From Actinomycetes bacterium (GTDB lineage: Bacteria > Actinomycetota > Acidimicrobiia > Acidimicrobiales > Acidimicrobiaceae): a stretch of DNA of 5,778 nt. The notes under the pieces are model-generated. The model was given only the letters and a program-made list of their open reading frames with translations. It did no database searches and had not been told where the DNA came from. This document shows positions 1-5,778 of this stretch, in pieces (within the stretch, counting starts at the first letter, position 1; the number at the start of each line of letters is the position of its first letter). A program made the position numbers and the translations under genes. The stretch covers positions 1 to 5,778 of the forward strand of contig JAJYFX010000140.1 of the NCBI GenBank assembly GCA_021785315.1. The letters run 5' to 3'.

Positions 1-658
1 AGACTGCATGACGGTGACGGGCAAGACCATGGCGGAGAACCTTGCGGAGATCAATCCGCCAGCGCCTGACGGCGAGGTGATCCATCCTTTGTCGGATCCG
101 ATTAATCCTGTGGGCGGTATCGCGATCCTCAAGGGAACAATGGCTCCGGGGGGATCTGTAGTGAAGGTGGCAGGTATTGACACCAAGCAATTCGACGGGA
201 TCGCGAGGGTGTTCGACGGTGAAGATGCAGCCATGGATTCGATCATGGCAGGGGAAATCCAGCCGGGCAACGTAGTCGTGATTCGTTATGAAGGCCCCAA
301 GGGCGGACCAGGAATGCGCGAAATGCTGGCAGTGACCGGCGCCATGAAGGGCGCTGGCCGCGGATCCGATGCTGCCCTGCTCACCGACGGCAGGTTTTCC
401 GGCGGTACCCACGGGTTTTGCATTGGGCACGTGGCGCCCGAAGCCGTGGACGGCGGGCCGATTGCGTTCGTCAAGGACGGCGATCGAATCGTGATTGACG
501 TTGACAATCACTGTATTGATTTGATGGTCGACGAGACCGAGTTGGCCAGGCGCCGTTCGGAATGGAAACTGCCCGCACCGCGGTATACGCGTGGCGCCTT
601 GGCCAAATACGCGAGACTTGTGGCGGGCGCCGACAAAGGCGCTGTTACCGAAGCTTAA
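1..658 (+). CDS. ilvD: Dihydroxy-acid dehydratase, C-terminal part (5' end outside window)
   Basis: IlvD is a cytoplasmic Fe-S enzyme that dehydrates 2,3-dihydroxy-isovalerate and 2,3-dihydroxy-3-methylvalerate to the 2-oxo acids preceding Val/Leu and Ile. The reading frame is open from the left edge (first full codon at 2): the residues D-C-M-T-V-T-G-K-T match an internal IlvD motif, so the ATG at 8 is an internal Met and not a start. The visible 218 residues are the C-terminal domain of a protein usually about 560 residues long. Hallmarks are [15 protein letters not shown] (near 128-172), GPKGGPGM (293-316), and [11 protein letters not shown], whose Ser (codon 398-400) corresponds to the proposed catalytic base in this family. 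The end, KYARLV followed by GAVTEA, is a typical IlvD tail, so the C terminus is complete. The Fe-S cysteines lie upstream of the window. A 226-bp gap containing its own signals separates it from ilvB, so it may be a separate transcription unit in the same pathway cluster. Confidence 0.97.
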   Translation, partial: DCMTVTGKTMAENLAEINPPAPDGEVIHPLSDPINPVGGIAILKGTMAPGGSVVKVAGIDTKQFDGIARVFDGEDAAMDSIMAGEIQPGNVVVIRYEGPKGGPGMREMLAVTGAMKGAGRGSDAALLTDGRFSGGTHGFCIGHVAPEAVDGGPIAFVKDGDRIVIDVDNHCIDLMVDETELARRRSEWKLPAPRYTRGALAKYARLVAGADKGAVTEA

Positions 659-681
659 AAGCTTTCGCATGGCGATGAAGC

Positions 682-716
682 TGTGGAAAATGGTGGATTG
701 CTCGCCATTTTCCACA
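682..716 (+). terminator. Perfect 12-bp stem-loop after ilvD, possible terminator without T-tract
   Basis: TGTGGAAAATGG (682-693) and CCATTTTCCACA (705-716) are exact reverse complements separated by an 11-nt loop. The arm is followed by AAAAA rather than T residues, so it is not a canonical intrinsic terminator on either strand. Actinobacterial terminators often lack a U-tract, and its position 24 nt after the ilvD stop fits a transcript end or a 3' stabiliser. A smaller imperfect hairpin sits immediately before it: AGCTTT (660-665) with GAAGCT (677-682), plus an inner CGC/GCG pair. The stem is certain from the sequence; its function is inferred. Confidence 0.5.
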
Positions 717-729
717 AAAACTCGATAAT
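702..729 (+). promoter_or_regulatory. Candidate promoter for the ilvBNC leader
   Basis: A -35-like TCGCCA (702-707, 4 of 6 matches to TTGACA) and a -10-like GATAAT (724-729, 5 of 6 matches to TATAAT) are separated by 16 bp. This would start transcription near 736, some 28-34 nt before the leader peptide. The -35 element overlaps the right arm of the preceding stem-loop. An alternative is TATTGT at 756-761, which fits the TANNNT -10 pattern common in actinobacteria and would start a transcript close to 768-770, making the leader peptide leaderless; it has no convincing -35. A promoter somewhere in 700-765 is expected from the attenuator layout, but the exact choice is uncertain. Confidence 0.38.
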
Positions 730-769
730 TATTAGGTTTTTTCCAGAAATTGCCCTATTGTTAATGCCA

Positions 770-808
770 ATGAACCAAAGTCTTTTAGTGGTAGTAGTAA
801 TCGAGTAG
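770..808 (+). CDS. ilvBNC attenuator leader peptide, MNQSLLVVVVIE
   Basis: This is a 12-codon open frame ending in TAG at 806-808. After Met-Asn-Gln-Ser come Leu-Leu-Val-Val-Val-Val-Ile and a final Glu: seven consecutive codons for exactly the three amino acids made by this pathway (CTT TTA GTG GTA GTA GTA ATC, 782-802). An in-frame ATG at 764 would add Met-Pro and a TTG lies at 758. No Shine-Dalgarno sequence is evident before any of these starts, so translation may be leaderless or weakly initiated. The peptide is followed by a hairpin and an intrinsic terminator just ahead of ilvB. In known leader-peptide attenuation, ribosome stalling at such codons when charged tRNA is scarce permits read-through. 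The composition and position make this a confident call, although the peptide is too short for homology evidence. Confidence 0.9.
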   Translation: MNQSLLVVVVIE

Positions 809-809
809 C

Positions 810-835
810 GCGCGACGAGATAAAACATCGTGCGC
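810..835 (+). promoter_or_regulatory. Leader hairpin between leader peptide and terminator
   Basis: GCGC-G-ACGA (810-818) pairs with TCGT-GCGC (828-835), giving eight base pairs with one bulged G and a 9-nt loop. It begins one base after the leader-peptide stop codon. A ribosome stalled on the Leu/Val codons at 782-799 would cover or approach its left arm, whereas a ribosome that has finished at the stop would also overlap it. It is therefore placed to act as the pause or switch hairpin of an attenuator. A competing pairing of 813-819 with 835-841 (seven pairs including two G-U) is also possible. I could not find by eye a strong antiterminator that sequesters the terminator arm, so the exact switching scheme is unresolved. 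Confidence 0.6.
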
Positions 836-842
836 TTGTTGG

Positions 843-864
843 CCTCCCAGTCGGGAGGTTTTTT
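843..864 (+). terminator. Intrinsic terminator (attenuator) upstream of ilvB
   Basis: CCTCCC (843-848) pairs perfectly with GGGAGG (853-858) across an AGTC tetraloop and is followed at once by six T (859-864). Two G-U pairs could extend the base of the stem. It sits after the branched-chain leader peptide and 20 nt before the ilvB ATG, so it can only serve to stop leader transcripts before ilvBNC. Together with the leader peptide it identifies a transcription attenuator responding to Leu/Val/Ile supply. No T-box consensus is present. Confidence 0.92.
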
Positions 865-871
865 AGTTTAT

Positions 872-878
872 CTGGGAG
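872..878 (+). promoter_or_regulatory. ilvB ribosome binding site, CTGGGAG
   Basis: GGGAG at 874-878 lies 6 nt before ATG 885, a normal spacing, while it directly abuts TTG 879, which makes that longer start unlikely. The whole heptamer CTGGGAG is an exact reverse complement of CTCCCAG at 844-850, which overlaps the left arm of the attenuator terminator. The site can therefore be masked when the terminator hairpin is not formed. Confidence 0.75.
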
Positions 879-884
879 TTGGAG

Positions 885-2603
885 ATGAAGCTTACTGGAG
901 CACAGGCTTTGATAAAGAGTCTGGAAATGCAAGGTGTCGACGTGATGTTCGGCCTGCCAGGCGGTGCCATTTTGCCAGTCTATGACCCGATTATAGACTC
1001 ACCGATCAGGCACGTCCTTGTAAGACACGAGCAAGGTGCAGGCCACATGGCCGAAGGGTATGCCCATGCTACTGGAAGGCCTGGAGTCGCCATGGTCACC
1101 TCCGGCCCCGCCGCTACGAATATCGTGACTCCACTGGCCGACGCCTACATGGATTCGGTTCCAATTGTGGTGATCACGGGCCAGGTGGCAACCGGTTCGA
1201 TAGGGACCGACGCGTTCCAGGAGGCGGATATCACAGGAATCACCATGAGTGTCACCAAGCACAACTGGCTGATTACCGATGCTAACGACATTCCTGACGT
1301 AGTGGCAGAGGCATTTTATGTGGCAACCACCGGCCGCCCCGGTCCGGTTCTGATCGATTTTCCGAAAGACGTAGCCAATGCCCAAATGGACTGGTATTGG
1401 CCGAGTTCAGTCGATCTTCCCGGCTACAAGCCGAACCCCAGGGGCCACTCCAAGATGATCGCGGCAGCCGTCAAAATGATATTCGAGGCCAGTCGGCCAG
1501 TCTTTTATGTCGGCGGCGGAGTGCTCAATGCACGAGCCTCAGACGTTCTGGCGGAGCTAGTAGAACTGACCGGGATACCTGTGGTTACGACTCTGATGGC
1601 AAGAGGAGCTTTCCCGGACGATCACCCGCTCTGTCTCGGTATGCCTGGAATGCATGGCAACTATACGGCTGTTACGGCGTTGCAGCAGTCGGATCTTCTC
1701 ATCGCGCTGGGTAGCCGTTTCGATGATCGAGTGACGGGGAAGCTCGATGGCTTCGCACCACATGCAAAAGTGGTTCACGTCGATATCGATCCAGCCGAGC
1801 TTGGCAAGCTAAGACGTCCAGACGTTCCAATCGTCGGCGACTGCCGAAGCGTGATCGAGGATATAGTCAGGGCTATAAAAGCGGATCCAGACGCTTACCA
1901 GCACCGGGCCGACATTACTGACTGGGTGGCAACTTTGAAGAGTTGGCAGGAGAAGTATCCGCTCAAATACGAGCAGCCCTCTCTTTCAGGCGTGCTGAAG
2001 CCCCAATATGTGATTGAGAAGCTTCGCGATGCCGCCCCAAGCGACACCATTGTGGTTTCAGGCGTCGGCCAGCACCAGATGTGGGCGTCGCAATATTGGA
2101 AATTCAACCACCCCTATACCTGGATTAATTCAGGTGGACTGGGAACGATGGGATTCGCTATTCCGGCGGCAATAGGCGCCAAAGTCGGCAAGCCGGATCG
2201 TACCGTCTGGGCGATCGACGGAGACGGATGTTTTCAGATGACGGCCCAGGAGCTGGTCACTGCTTCTATGGAGCAAATTCCGATTAAGGTTGCCCTGCTC
2301 AACAACTCATATCTAGGGATGGTGCGGCAATGGCAGGAGATGTTTTACGGAGAGCGTTACTCCGAGGTCTACCTGTCTCCAGATCTTCCCGACTATGTCA
2401 AGTGGTCGGAGGCAATGGGCTGTGCGTCGTTCAGGGTCGAGAATGCCGAAGAGGTTGGGCCGGCTATCGAGAAGGCCAACGAAATAAACGATCGCCCAGT
2501 GGTAATAGAATTTCGTACCGACTCGAGCGAAAAGGTATTCCCGATGGTTCCAGCAGGAGTCTCGAACGACAACATTATTCTGGGCCCGGAAGGTTTGATG
2601 TAA
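885..2603 (+). CDS. ilvB: Acetohydroxyacid (acetolactate) synthase, large catalytic subunit
   Basis: This ThDP-, Mg- and FAD-dependent cytoplasmic enzyme condenses two pyruvates to 2-acetolactate, or pyruvate with 2-oxobutyrate to acetohydroxybutyrate; it is the committed step of Val/Leu/Ile synthesis. The 572 residues from ATG 885 are a usual length and start at the conserved M-x-LTGAQA region. A TTG at 879 would add two residues but leaves no room for the ribosome binding site. The order is an N-terminal ThDP pyrimidine domain (about 1-165) with catalytic Glu49 in RHEQGAGH, a central FAD-type domain (about 190-325, [11 protein letters not shown] at 277-286), and a C-terminal ThDP diphosphate domain (about 375-545) with Gly-Asp-Gly 446-448, a 24-residue spacer and Asn-Asn 473-474. 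It is intact. The residues matching plant herbicide-site positions Pro197 and Ser653 are Ala102 and Ala557, while Trp483 matches Trp574. It is transcribed behind the attenuator and followed after 1 nt by its regulatory subunit. Confidence 0.98.
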   Translation: MKLTGAQALIKSLEMQGVDVMFGLPGGAILPVYDPIIDSPIRHVLVRHEQGAGHMAEGYAHATGRPGVAMVTSGPAATNIVTPLADAYMDSVPIVVITGQVATGSIGTDAFQEADITGITMSVTKHNWLITDANDIPDVVAEAFYVATTGRPGPVLIDFPKDVANAQMDWYWPSSVDLPGYKPNPRGHSKMIAAAVKMIFEASRPVFYVGGGVLNARASDVLAELVELTGIPVVTTLMARGAFPDDHPLCLGMPGMHGNYTAVTALQQSDLLIALGSRFDDRVTGKLDGFAPHAKVVHVDIDPAELGKLRRPDVPIVGDCRSVIEDIVRAIKADPDAYQHRADITDWVATLKSWQEKYPLKYEQPSLSGVLKPQYVIEKLRDAAPSDTIVVSGVGQHQMWASQYWKFNHPYTWINSGGLGTMGFAIPAAIGAKVGKPDRTVWAIDGDGCFQMTAQELVTASMEQIPIKVALLNNSYLGMVRQWQEMFYGERYSEVYLSPDLPDYVKWSEAMGCASFRVENAEEVGPAIEKANEINDRPVVIEFRTDSSEKVFPMVPAGVSNDNIILGPEGLM

Positions 2604-2604
2604 A

Positions 2605-3189
2605 ATGAGTATTTCATACATACCCGGCAACGGATCGTCCTCGGACCCGTCTGCAAGTCCCGGCGTCATGCACCATCATGTTTTGTCGGTGCTTGTGGAA
2701 AACAGGGCCGGCGTGCTGGCACGCATTGCTCAGTTATTTTCACGTCGTGGATACAACATATTTTCCTTGGCGGTAGCGCCGACCGACGATAGCCGGTTCT
2801 CGCGAATTACGATAGTTGTTGATGTAGACTCGGCGCCGTTGGAGCAGATTACCAAGCAGCTGCACAAACTGATAAATGTCATCAAGATCTCTGAACTGGA
2901 TCCTGCTGAATCAGTTGAATGCGAGTTGCTGGTGGCAACTGTGAATGCGGACATTTCCGCCCGTGGCCACGTGATGGAGCTCGTCGCTTTATTCGACGGC
3001 AAAATAATCGACGTGGGGATAGACAAGTTGACTGTGTTGGCAACTGGTGAGCCGAACAAAATTGACGATTTTTCTGAACTGTTGTCAAGTTTTGGAATTG
3101 TCGAACTTCAGAGAACAGGAAGGGTAGCTCTGGCTAAGCTTGAGCGGCAGTCAAACAAATTGAAAAACACTACTGGAAGGGCTGGCTGA
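2605..3189 (+). CDS. ilvN: Acetolactate synthase small (regulatory) subunit
   Basis: This ACT-domain subunit binds IlvB, raises its activity and confers feedback inhibition, usually by valine. The 194-residue product has a first ACT domain at about 26-100 ([18 protein letters not shown], then LFSRRGYNI) and a C-terminal domain at about 103-178 ending in an [15 protein letters not shown] region. The segment [18 protein letters not shown] closely resembles the mycobacterial protein as I recall it. Asn33 and Gly36 in the VENRAG turn correspond to effector-site residues known from E. coli IlvH, so valine sensitivity is expected. GGAAGG at 2588-2593 lies inside the ilvB end, 11 nt before ATG 2605, and the gap to the ilvB stop is 1 nt, so translation is probably coupled. 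The first 21 residues are a Ser/Pro/Gly-rich extension that most family members lack. Met22 (2668) could be an internal start but has no ribosome binding site. The length is slightly above the usual 160-175. Confidence 0.96.
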   Translation: MSISYIPGNGSSSDPSASPGVMHHHVLSVLVENRAGVLARIAQLFSRRGYNIFSLAVAPTDDSRFSRITIVVDVDSAPLEQITKQLHKLINVIKISELDPAESVECELLVATVNADISARGHVMELVALFDGKIIDVGIDKLTVLATGEPNKIDDFSELLSSFGIVELQRTGRVALAKLERQSNKLKNTTGRAG

Positions 3190-3190
3190 T

Positions 3191-4216
3191 ATGGCCACTT
3201 TGTATTACGAGGCGGATGCTGATGCCTCTCTCTTGCAAGGCAAGAAGGTTGCGATCATTGGATATGGGTCCCAGGGACATGCGCACGCACTGAACCTGGC
3301 AGATTCCGGCATCGACGTGGTAGTCGGGCTCAAGGAAGGGTCGGCGTCGCGTGCGAAGGCCCAGAATGCCGGACTAAAGGTTGCGAGCGTCGCCGACGCA
3401 ACCAAGGGAGCTGACCTTGTCATGATCCTGGCGCCTGATACAGCTCAGTCGGCCATCTACGAGTCAGAGATAGCCCCAAATCTGAAGAAAGGCGCTGCGC
3501 TGGCTTTCGCGCACGGCTTCAACATTCGTTTCGAGCAGATCAAGCCATCTCCAGACGTCGACGTGATCATGATCGCGCCAAAAGGCCCAGGACATCTCGT
3601 TCGACGCACCTACGTTGAAGGCGGAGGGATTCCTTCGCTTATAGCAGTTTCCCAGGACGCGACCGGAAACGCCAAGAATGTCGCACTCGCGTATGCCCAC
3701 GGGATCGGGTCGACGCGAGCCGGCGTTTTGCAGACCACCTTTGCCGAGGAGACTGAGACGGATCTCTTTGGAGAGCAGGTTGTTTTGTGCGGAGGCCTGG
3801 CGTCGCTTGTTACCGCAGGTTATGAAACTCTCGTTGGCAACGGTTATCAACCTGAGTCCGCATACTTTGAATGTCTTCACGAGCTTAAGCTGATTGTCGA
3901 CCTGCTTTACGAAAATGGTCTTGCGGGCATGTGGTTCTCAGTTTCGGAGACAGCCGAGTGGGGCGGTCTTATTTCCGGGCCCCGTATCATCAACGATGGG
4001 GTTAAGGCTGAAATGCAGAAGGTGCTTGATGAAATCCGCAATGGCCAATTTGCCACGGCCTGGGTTCAGGAAAATAAAGACGGACAGCCTAAGTTCAACG
4101 AATTGCGAAAGGCCGCAGCGGCGCACCCAATCGAGGAAGTAGGCGCTCAACTGAGGGCAATGATGCCATTCATGAAGTCGGGAAGGCCTGGCCTAAAGGA
4201 CGTCTCAGGCGGCTAA
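3191..4216 (+). CDS. ilvC: Ketol-acid reductoisomerase, class I (short form)
   Basis: IlvC performs the Mg-dependent alkyl migration and NAD(P)H reduction of acetolactate or acetohydroxybutyrate to the dihydroxy acids used by IlvD. At 341 residues it is a standard short (class I) enzyme. The N-terminal Rossmann domain carries GYGSQG at 24-29. The cofactor loop [13 protein letters not shown] (45-57) has Ser51 and Ser53, which suggest NADPH preference. His108 (AFAHGF) and Lys131 (PKGPGH) are the expected active-site residues. The C-terminal knotted helical domain shows the metal ligands Asp191 and Glu195 (DLFGEQ), Glu227 and Glu231, and Ser252 of the SET triad. A good ribosome binding site, GGAAGGG (3175-3181), sits 9 nt before the ATG, and the ilvN stop is 1 nt upstream, so it is the third gene of ilvBNC. 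No terminator follows; the last base of its TAA is the first base of the next ATG. Confidence 0.98.
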   Translation: MATLYYEADADASLLQGKKVAIIGYGSQGHAHALNLADSGIDVVVGLKEGSASRAKAQNAGLKVASVADATKGADLVMILAPDTAQSAIYESEIAPNLKKGAALAFAHGFNIRFEQIKPSPDVDVIMIAPKGPGHLVRRTYVEGGGIPSLIAVSQDATGNAKNVALAYAHGIGSTRAGVLQTTFAEETETDLFGEQVVLCGGLASLVTAGYETLVGNGYQPESAYFECLHELKLIVDLLYENGLAGMWFSVSETAEWGGLISGPRIINDGVKAEMQKVLDEIRNGQFATAWVQENKDGQPKFNELRKAAAAHPIEEVGAQLRAMMPFMKSGRPGLKDVSGG

Positions 4217-5778
4217 TGACACAAACCACAGGTGTCCATGCGCTAAGAGACTTATCCAAAGCGCGTCGGCGCCACTTTGTTGAAAAGACAGATCTTGTAA
4301 ATGCCCTTTACAAGCTTTATATGGTTGGAGCCGCCCTTCTTGTTGGCGGCTCCTTGCTCGTGGGGCTGGTTCAGTCCGCACCGCTTGGATCTTCAGTTCA
4401 ACGCCAGGTTGTGAGCTATGGCCCTTCTTACCTTGGTTTGGCCCTAGCGCTGACCGTACTGGCTGGATTGCGTTCGGGCTCTAGGGGAGGTCCCCTGGCC
4501 ATCCAAGGGGCCGATGTGCGAATGGTGCTTCTCTCAGGCATTCCAAGGTCGCATTTCCTCAGGTCGAAGGCAATGTCGCAGGTTCGCTCGATGGTCCCTC
4601 CCTCGCTTCTTGTTGGTGGACTTGTGGGTGGAATCGCTCATAAGGCCTTGGGGGCGGGTACGCTTCGTCTCGTAGTTGAAGGTGCTGTGCTGGGGCTCGC
4701 AGGCGTTCTTAGTTTTTTCGCGGCTGGCTATATTGCCTCCGGACTGCGGATTAACAAATGGATTGCGTCATTGTTCGGCGGCGCAGTTGTGGTCTGGTCC
4801 TTTGTTGATGTCTACAGCCGGACATCGGTTTTCCCCGGCACGTGGTTGGGACGGTTCTTTTTTAGCCAGCAGGATATTCTTCTGGCGGTTGTGACGATGG
4901 CGGGAGTCCTGGTGCTTTTTGCGCTAGGACACTTTTTGGTATCCAATGTGTCTCTTGAGATGCAGGAGCATCGAGCTAGGTTGGTTGGAACGCTACGGTT
5001 CGCTGCGACGACGCGTGATATCCGGACTGTAATTTTGCTGAGGCGCCAGCTTTCGGGCGAAAAATCACGCGGTGGCAGATCTCCGCTGGCACGTTTGCAG
5101 TTCGGCCGTGGCTTGACTGCCAAGGTGACCAAAAGGTCGCTTGAGTCTCTCTATCGTTGGCCTATAGAAAGATTTGCGCGTTTCATTTTCTTGGCAATTT
5201 TGGCGGGTTTTTCGGCACGCATCATGTGGACAGGTTCATTTTTCCCGCTTGCAATAGCGATCGTCGCACTTTACGTCGCCGCGACCGACTTGCTTGAGCC
5301 GCTTTCACAGTTTGCAGACCACCCCGACGGCGTAGCGGGAATTGGTATTCCGCTCTCGATGGTCGAGTCGCGTCTGCTTTTGGTGCCTTTTGTGGGAATG
5401 ATAATTTTCGTTCTGATCGGAACTGCCGCAACGGCGGTGTTCAGCGGGTTTTCTCTGTCTTTGCACGTCGGATTGATCAGCGCAATTCCTCTGGCGGCAG
5501 CTTCGACGACGGGTGCTGCAGTCGGAGTGTTGCGCAAGCAGAAATCTGTTAATACTCAGGCCCTGATGCCGGAGGTCGTGGCAATGACCTCGGTGATTGT
5601 TGAAATCTTGCCGTTTGTCGTCGTGGCGTCAGGATTTGTCGCGATGGTTGATGCATACAACCTTCATGTATTGAATACTTCATTGATAGACACATCAGGA
5701 ATTTCAGCGGCGTCATTCTCTCTTTTGTTTCCGTTGGCTGCTTGGACCTGGATAAGACGACGCAATGAGCTGTCACTA
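4216..5778 (+). CDS. Uncharacterised multi-pass membrane protein, possible ABC-type permease (3' end outside window)
   Basis: The frame runs from ATG 4216 for 521 codons to the right edge without a stop. It begins with a basic cytoplasmic-looking stretch (ALRDLSKARRRHFVEK) and then shows about ten to twelve hydrophobic segments, near residues 33-51, 70-85, 128-141, 150-177, 182-199, 220-243, 320-337, 342-358, 385-406, 413-436, 455-478 and 495-512. Between the two halves is a long polar, Arg/Lys-rich loop (about 245-318) with TRDIRTVILLRRQLSGEKSRGGRSP. After the second segment comes SGSRGGPLAIQGADVRMVLLSGIPRS. Both motifs remind me of poorly characterised actinobacterial membrane proteins that often neighbour ABC ATPase genes; this is recall, not a search. 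No ATP-binding motif is present in the visible part. The start overlaps the ilvC stop by one base (TAATG) with only a weak AGGCGG upstream at 4207-4212, suggesting translational coupling. A role in amino acid export or import is conceivable but unsupported. Confidence 0.85.
   Translation, partial: MTQTTGVHALRDLSKARRRHFVEKTDLVNALYKLYMVGAALLVGGSLLVGLVQSAPLGSSVQRQVVSYGPSYLGLALALTVLAGLRSGSRGGPLAIQGADVRMVLLSGIPRSHFLRSKAMSQVRSMVPPSLLVGGLVGGIAHKALGAGTLRLVVEGAVLGLAGVLSFFAAGYIASGLRINKWIASLFGGAVVVWSFVDVYSRTSVFPGTWLGRFFFSQQDILLAVVTMAGVLVLFALGHFLVSNVSLEMQEHRARLVGTLRFAATTRDIRTVILLRRQLSGEKSRGGRSPLARLQFGRGLTAKVTKRSLESLYRWPIERFARFIFLAILAGFSARIMWTGSFFPLAIAIVALYVAATDLLEPLSQFADHPDGVAGIGIPLSMVESRLLLVPFVGMIIFVLIGTAATAVFSGFSLSLHVGLISAIPLAAASTTGAAVGVLRKQKSVNTQALMPEVVAMTSVIVEILPFVVVASGFVAMVDAYNLHVLNTSLIDTSGISAASFSLLFPLAAWTWIRRRNELSL

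Noticed and set aside
651..664. Closely spaced repeat AAGCTT-AA-AAGCTT at the end of ilvD
   Set aside because: A six-base repeat over the stop codon is likely chance; part of it already contributes to the small hairpin at 660-682.
682..716. Replication-origin-like element based on two TTTTCCACA sites
   Set aside because: Only two relaxed-consensus sites, exactly forming one hairpin, with no further box cluster, AT-rich unwinding region, dnaA or dnaN gene nearby. The hairpin explains them better.
809..884. T-box or other tRNA/metabolite riboswitch upstream of ilvB
   Set aside because: No T-box consensus or specifier-loop architecture is visible, and the leader peptide with its run of branched-chain codons already explains the terminator.
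879..884. TTG start for ilvB two codons upstream of the ATG
   Set aside because: The ribosome binding site GGGAG would directly touch the TTG, while it is 6 nt from ATG 885, a normal spacing.
732..932. 66-codon open frame on the minus strand across the ilvB leader
   Set aside because: It is antisense to the leader peptide, terminator and ilvB start, which all have stronger explanations. It has no recognisable protein features.
999..1385. 128-codon open frame on the minus strand inside ilvB
   Set aside because: It lies entirely opposite the conserved ThDP domain of ilvB; its openness reflects the codon usage of the real gene.
4676..4894. 72-codon + strand frame and minus-strand frames (4812-5132, 5222-5431, 5271-5537, 5549-5776) in the right third
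   Set aside because: All overlap the continuous 521-codon membrane-protein frame starting at 4216, which has coherent hydrophobic periodicity and operon-type placement.

Overview
The window is a branched-chain amino acid (Ile/Val/Leu) biosynthesis locus, all on the + strand, from a bacterium that is most likely an actinomycete (Actinomycetota). I base this on the IlvB and IlvN wording, which is close to the mycobacterial proteins as I remember them, on the tight gene packing, and on a downstream membrane protein of a type I associate with actinobacteria. An acidimicrobial-type lineage is possible, but the window alone cannot settle it. GC content is moderate, roughly in the low fifties by eye.

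Layout: (1) 1-658 is the C-terminal 218 residues of dihydroxy-acid dehydratase (ilvD), cut by the left edge. (2) 659-884 is a regulatory gap. It holds a perfect 12-bp stem-loop after ilvD, a candidate promoter, a 12-codon leader peptide with seven consecutive Leu/Val/Ile codons, a bulged hairpin, and an intrinsic terminator (GC stem plus six T) just ahead of the ilvB ribosome binding site. This is the anatomy of a ribosome-mediated transcription attenuator. (3) 885-4216 is a compact ilvB-ilvN-ilvC operon with 1-nt gaps between genes: acetohydroxyacid synthase large and small subunits, then ketol-acid reductoisomerase. All three look intact, with their key catalytic residues present. (4) From 4216 to the right edge runs an uncharacterised multi-pass membrane protein whose ATG shares one base with the ilvC stop codon. 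It has at least 521 codons and no stop inside the window.

IlvBN makes acetolactate or acetohydroxybutyrate. IlvC isomerises and reduces these, and IlvD dehydrates the products to the 2-oxo acids that lead to Val, Leu and Ile. Control appears to act at two levels: transcription of ilvBNC through the leader attenuator, and allosteric feedback through the IlvN ACT domain. The enzymes themselves are ordinary. The points worth following up are the leader (including a second possible pairing that would mask the ilvB ribosome binding site) and the unknown membrane gene joined to ilvC. I do not see an undescribed defence or mobile system here.
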